Source: Virgibacillus natechei
GTDB lineage: Bacteria; Bacillota; Bacilli; Bacillales; Amphibacillaceae
NCBI RefSeq assembly: GCF_026013645.1
Contig: NZ_CP110224.1
Coordinates: 1,488,001 to 1,552,000 of the forward strand
DNA: 64,000 nt
Direction: 5' to 3'
The first letter of the stretch is position 1. Each line of letters begins with the position of its first letter. Both the position numbers and the translations under genes were made by a program. The notes below the pieces were generated by a model that saw only the letters and a list, made by a program, of their open reading frames with translations, was not told the DNA's origin and did not search any database. Of this stretch, positions 60,411-64,000 are shown in pieces.

Positions 60411-61799
60411 ATGGCAGATAAAAAAGGAACTGGAGCCGGATCAATTGTCGAAGAATCATTAGATGCCTTATTAGATGATGAAACATTTTTACCAGAATTA
60501 GAGGGTCAAACAAGAAAAAAAGCCTTTACTTCTTTAGTTTCTATACTTTCGACTCCGAATCATGTTCATAAATCGTATTTAAGGACGCCCTTACTCAATG
60601 GAAAAGTTGTACGGATCCTTTCATTTCGAGTACAGCATAATAATATAATGGGTCCTTATAAAGGCGGAATTCGTTTTCATCCATCAGCAAATGAAGATGA
60701 GGTTATGCAATTAGCATCCCTAATGACACTTAAGAGTGCTTTGCATGATGTTCCTTTTGGTGGAGGAAAAGGAGGCGTTATGATTGATCCTGCAGAATAT
60801 GAAGCCAAGGAACTTTATTTAATAGCAAAAAAATACGTGCAATACTTTAGTGATATTCTTGGTCCTGAAAAGGATATTCCCGCTCCAGACGTTGGAACTA
60901 GCGAACGTGAAATGGACTGGATGATGGGAGAATATAAAAGTATTCATCCTGGCAGGAAATATCGTAGTAGTTTCACAGGAAAAAGTGTATTAAATGGTGG
61001 ATCACTAGGAAGAAAAGAAGCAACAGGTAAGGGTGTCTATTTTACTTTCCATTATCTTATACATGACTTTATGAAAGAACAGTATCAGTGGTTAAAAGAA
61101 CGTGATAATATTTTTGCGAAAAAAGCATTGGATCAACAAGATAAAACACTAACAATAGCTGTTCAGGGATTTGGTAATGTTGGGTCTGTTGCTGCGTTAG
61201 AAGCTTATAAATCCTCTCAATTAGATAACAAAGTTGTATCCGTCAGTGATAAAAACGTAACCCTCTATAATTCGGATGGTATTGACATACCTGAATTAAT
61301 TAAATATACCAAAGAAAATAGTGATCTACCCGTAAATGATGATGAGCTTTCGGAGGCTAATGTAAAAGCGACCATAATGGACCGTGACGAGGTGTTGAGT
61401 ATGGATGTTGATGTATTATTCTTAGCAGCATTAGGACATCAAGTTCATAATGAAAATATGAAGGATGTAAAAGCATCTATTATTGTAGAAGGTGCAAATG
61501 CTCCGCTTACAACAGATGCAGATCAATATTTAAGTGAGCAGGGTGTTATAGTTATACCAGACATCTTAGCCAATGCTGGTGGTGTAATCGTCTCCTATTT
61601 TGAATGGCTGCAAGGAAGAGATACACAATTTCTTACGGAGGAGCAAGTATTTGAACGTCTGAATGATAAAATGAAGGAAACATTTGATGCTGTTCTTCCA
61701 CAGTATTTTCAAGATGTATTTACACTTCGTCAGAATTGTTATATACACGCTGTAATGAAGTTATCAACGGTTCTTTTCCGTCAGGGGAAATTGTATTAA
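60411..61799 (+). CDS. Glutamate dehydrogenase (Glu/Leu/Phe/Val dehydrogenase family)
   Basis: Converts glutamate and NAD(P)+ to 2-oxoglutarate and ammonia. 462 residues. 'NNIMGPYKGGIRFHPSANED' and 'PFGGGKGGVMIDP' hold the substrate and catalytic lysines, 'IPAPDVGTSEREMDWMMGEY' the catalytic Asp, and 'IAVQGFGNVGSVAALEAY' the dinucleotide fold. It is about 35 residues longer than B. subtilis RocG/GudB, mainly through an insert before the NAD domain ('DFMKEQYQWLKERDNIFAK'). ATG 60411 has CAGGAGGAATAAC upstream; the in-frame extension to 60372 lacks an RBS. Confidence 0.9.
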   Translation: MADKKGTGAGSIVEESLDALLDDETFLPELEGQTRKKAFTSLVSILSTPNHVHKSYLRTPLLNGKVVRILSFRVQHNNIMGPYKGGIRFHPSANEDEVMQLASLMTLKSALHDVPFGGGKGGVMIDPAEYEAKELYLIAKKYVQYFSDILGPEKDIPAPDVGTSEREMDWMMGEYKSIHPGRKYRSSFTGKSVLNGGSLGRKEATGKGVYFTFHYLIHDFMKEQYQWLKERDNIFAKKALDQQDKTLTIAVQGFGNVGSVAALEAYKSSQLDNKVVSVSDKNVTLYNSDGIDIPELIKYTKENSDLPVNDDELSEANVKATIMDRDEVLSMDVDVLFLAALGHQVHNENMKDVKASIIVEGANAPLTTDADQYLSEQGVIVIPDILANAGGVIVSYFEWLQGRDTQFLTEEQVFERLNDKMKETFDAVLPQYFQDVFTLRQNCYIHAVMKLSTVLFRQGKLY

Positions 61800-61805
61800 T
61801 TATAC

Positions 61806-61853
61806 GGAAAAGCTGTTTCTAAGGATTAAATTAGAAGCAGCTTTCTTTTTGTT
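61806..61853 (+). terminator. Rho-independent terminator
   Basis: AAAGCTGTTTCTAA pairs with TTAGAAGCAGCTTT, followed by CTTTTTG. Confidence 0.8.
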
Positions 61854-61856
61854 TGG

Positions 61857-61912
61857 CGATAGGAAAGTATCCTACTGCATAAGTACATGGTATTCGTTAA
61901 AGGATGTCTAAG
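61857..61912. repeat. Dispersed hairpin-forming intergenic repeat, copy 6
   Basis: GCGATAGGAAAGTATCCTAC and TGCATAAG form a hairpin; GGTATTCGTTAAA (61889-61901) is identical to 22416-22428, and GGAT.TCTAAGG follows in both. The rest of the 313-base interval to cstA holds nothing recognised. Confidence 0.5.
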
Positions 61913-62112
61913 GTTTGTTGTATGGACTCGAATATACTCGAAAAATGCAAAATAGTTTACAATTGTATCATTATTAAATAAAATGGAAACAATCTTGTAC
62001 TATATTAAAGCATTTCTACATAGCGTTAATTAGGATAAGTCTAAACTTAAGGTGAAAGGAGGTTCCAATAAAATAATCTTAATATTCAATTTAAAAGGGA
62101 GGTAGAAGGAAA

Positions 62113-63846
62113 ATGTCAGCAATTTTAGTTGCGATAATGGGTATCCTTGTATTTGCGTTTGGGTATCGGTATTATTCAAAATTTATAGCTGAAAGGATTT
62201 TTCGCTTAGATCCTGATTATGTGACGCCAGCACATAAGTACAAAGATGGTGTTGATTTTGTTCCAACAAATAAATTTGTGCTGTGGGGACATCATTTTTC
62301 ATCTGTTGCAGGGGCAGCACCGATAATGGGCCCAGCGATCGCTTTATACTGGGGATGGCTTCCTGCATTTTTATGGGTTATCCTTGGTACTGTTTTTGCG
62401 GCAGGGGTGCATGATTTTGGTACACTAGTTGTTTCCGTTCGGAATAAAGGACAATCGATCGGTACACTAGCCAATCGGTTGATTGGGCAGCGGGCGAAGA
62501 TCTTATTTTTATTTATTATTTTAGTTCTTTTATTAATGGTGGTTGCAGTATTCGCATGGGTTGTTGCTGATTTATTTATTACGTATCCAGCCAGTGTTCT
62601 ACCGGTGTTTATCCAAATTCCACTTGCGATTTGGATTGGGTATGCTGTATATAAACGGAAGAGGAAAATGCTACTACCATCCATACTTGCTTTAGGTGCT
62701 ATGTATGTAGTTGCTGTTATTTCAAGTAATGTCGGCTTTTTACAAATTGATTTAGTGGCATATATGGGTGGTGAAGGAGCAAATGGATTATTTGGTTTAG
62801 GTGCTGTTTCCACGGCATTTTTAATCTGGATTGTAATATTGATGATATATGTATATATTGCATCAACATTACCAGTTTGGAAGCTATTGCAGCCAAGGGA
62901 TTTTATTAATTCCCATCAATTAGTAGTAGGGCTTGCAATTTTGTACTTAGGACTACTCTTTCTAAGACCAGAAATGACTGCACCAGCTACAAATCCAAAT
63001 CCGGACACTTCTTGGTTTCCGCTTTTATTTATTACAATAGCGTGCGGGGCTATTTCAGGTTTTCACGGGTTGGTTTCATCTGGTACTTCATCTAAACAGC
63101 TGGATAAAGATACAGATGCGCGTTTTGTTGGTTACTTCGGTGCGGTTGGTGAAGGTATTTTAGCTTTAATTTCAATTATTGCTGTAGGAACATTTTTTGC
63201 GAATACGGATGCTTTCACTGCAGTATATTCAAGTTTTACAGATGCGAATGCAGCTGGTATGGGAGTATTTGTCGAAGGGGCCTCTAACCTTGCCTCTGGA
63301 CTTGCTATTCCGACCCATGTTGCAACTACGATCGTATCAATTATTGTTGTAAGTTTTGCCGCAACTTCTTTAGATACGGCGGTGAGGTTACTACGTTACA
63401 TTATTGGTGAAATAGGTATAGAATATAATGCACCAGTACTAAATAAAAAGCATGTTGCAACGTCCATTGCTATTGGCTCAAGTGCAGCATTAGTACTGCT
63501 TCCTCAAGGACCACAAGGTTTCGGTTCTGGTGGATATCTAATTTGGCCATTATTTGGAACGTCTAATCAATTGCTTGCCGGGATAAGTTTATTACTAATT
63601 TCCATTTGGTTGAAGCGTCAGGGGCGTAATTACGCGATTACATTGATACCTATGATTTTCCTAATGTTTATGACATTATGGGCCATGTTCCAGCAGGTAA
63701 TATTTAGTTGGTCATGGTTTGGAAATGAGTCTGATATGTTATTATTTGTGCTTGGATCCATCATCATGGTTTTCGCGGTGTGGATTGTGTTAACAGCTTT
63801 CTCTGCGTTAACTGGAAAACAGGATACGCCAATAGATAATGAATAA
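62113..63846 (+). CDS. cstA: Carbon starvation protein A (CstA/BtsT family peptide or pyruvate transporter)
   Basis: A 577-residue polytopic membrane protein. 'YKDGVDFVPTNKFVLWGHHF', 'SSVAGAAPIMGPAIALYWGW' and 'GVHDFGTLVVSVRNKGQSIG' are the CstA Pfam N-terminal blocks; 'ISGFHGLVSSGTSSKQLD' and 'AATSLDTAVRLLRYIIGE' the central ones. About 15 hydrophobic helices. Family members take up pyruvate or peptides during starvation. At 577 residues it is shorter than E. coli CstA (701), as in other Firmicutes. AAAGGGAGGTAGAAGG precedes the ATG. Confidence 0.93.
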   Translation: MSAILVAIMGILVFAFGYRYYSKFIAERIFRLDPDYVTPAHKYKDGVDFVPTNKFVLWGHHFSSVAGAAPIMGPAIALYWGWLPAFLWVILGTVFAAGVHDFGTLVVSVRNKGQSIGTLANRLIGQRAKILFLFIILVLLLMVVAVFAWVVADLFITYPASVLPVFIQIPLAIWIGYAVYKRKRKMLLPSILALGAMYVVAVISSNVGFLQIDLVAYMGGEGANGLFGLGAVSTAFLIWIVILMIYVYIASTLPVWKLLQPRDFINSHQLVVGLAILYLGLLFLRPEMTAPATNPNPDTSWFPLLFITIACGAISGFHGLVSSGTSSKQLDKDTDARFVGYFGAVGEGILALISIIAVGTFFANTDAFTAVYSSFTDANAAGMGVFVEGASNLASGLAIPTHVATTIVSIIVVSFAATSLDTAVRLLRYIIGEIGIEYNAPVLNKKHVATSIAIGSSAALVLLPQGPQGFGSGGYLIWPLFGTSNQLLAGISLLLISIWLKRQGRNYAITLIPMIFLMFMTLWAMFQQVIFSWSWFGNESDMLLFVLGSIIMVFAVWIVLTAFSALTGKQDTPIDNE

Positions 63847-63882
63847 ATAAAATAGGTAGAAAACTTGATTTTTAAAGGGTTT

Positions 63883-63955
63883 CTTAGGAAAGCGTACGTT
63901 GCTTTCTGCTAAGGAAAGAGATCATAAACGAATGGTCTCTTTCTTACATAAAATG
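63883..63955. repeat. Hairpin region after cstA, repeat-like (copy 7) with possible terminator
   Basis: AGGAAAGCGTACGTTGCTTT and CTGCTAAGG resemble the repeat core. Next to it TAAGGAAAGAGA pairs with TCTCTTTCTTA (63915-63952), a weak terminator-like hairpin. Confidence 0.35.
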
Positions 63956-63966
63956 AGGTGTTGATA

Positions 63967-64000
63967 ATGCTTGAAAGTGTGAAAAAGTTAATCCAATTCT
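63967..64000 (+). CDS. Start of next gene (cut by window edge)
   Basis: ATG 63967 follows GAGGTGTTGATA and reads MLESVKKLIQF to the edge. It is 120 bases after cstA. Too short to identify; small YbdD-like proteins often follow cstA. Confidence 0.5.
   Translation, partial: MLESVKKLIQF

Overview
The window looks like chromosome of a moderately halophilic or halotolerant, endospore-forming Bacillaceae bacterium of the Virgibacillus/Oceanobacillus kind. The DNA is A+T-rich, ribosome-binding sites are strong AGGAGG types, and spore functions are present (dipicolinate synthase subunit A, YjcZ-like and possible coat proteins, a GerA-type germination locus). A complete ectABC ectoine operon lies beside an ectoine hydroxylase gene. 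The genus is an inference; no rRNA, tRNA or CRISPR array was seen.

Layout. 1-13.5 kb holds ordinary metabolic and spore genes: a flavin monooxygenase (cut by the left edge), HMG-CoA lyase, an XRE-cupin regulator, a DUF2332 protein, a nucleotidyltransferase, a hydratase, an orphan dpaA, an AMP-forming acyl-CoA synthetase, a CBS protein and an unusual large catalase. 13.5-21 kb is the osmolyte region: a four-part FAD/2Fe-2S amine or imino-acid dehydrogenase (three genes leftward, one rightward), ectD, then ectABC. 21-30 kb carries tatA, a rhodanese, an S-box (SAM riboswitch) operon coding for a flavin monooxygenase and an ATP-grasp ligase, a glycolate oxidase-type enzyme, an AprX-like subtilase and a LexA-controlled Y-family polymerase.

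From about 30 to 43 kb, and again at 55 kb, the chromosome is decaying. There is an ABC ATPase fragment with a nonsense codon, two truncated nucleoside hydrolases, a headless TIGR04104 protein, a frameshifted gerKA, a stopped and truncated gerKC fused tail-to-tail to a truncated DUF421 gene, an IS4-type transposase cut just before its catalytic Glu at a 32-bp perfect palindrome, a namA tail, and a frameshifted glycerophosphodiesterase. Intact genes in this stretch are gltS, a lysine-less biotinyl-like domain protein, a phosphodiesterase-family enzyme and a few small proteins.

43-64 kb is conventional again: topoisomerase III, an SDR, type II NADH dehydrogenase, a VanW protein, a DCC protein, an Aquifex-type aconitase, YceI, oligoendopeptidase F, a TPP riboswitch with thiT, a multi-TM transporter, glutamate dehydrogenase and CstA.

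Most interesting points: the S-box monooxygenase/ATP-grasp operon; the four-component dehydrogenase between spore/stress genes and the ectoine genes; three genes whose strong Shine-Dalgarno is followed at normal spacing by ATA, ATC or CTG rather than ATG; a catalase without the distal-pocket Asn; and a family of hairpin-forming intergenic repeats. Nothing here is demonstrably a wholly new system.
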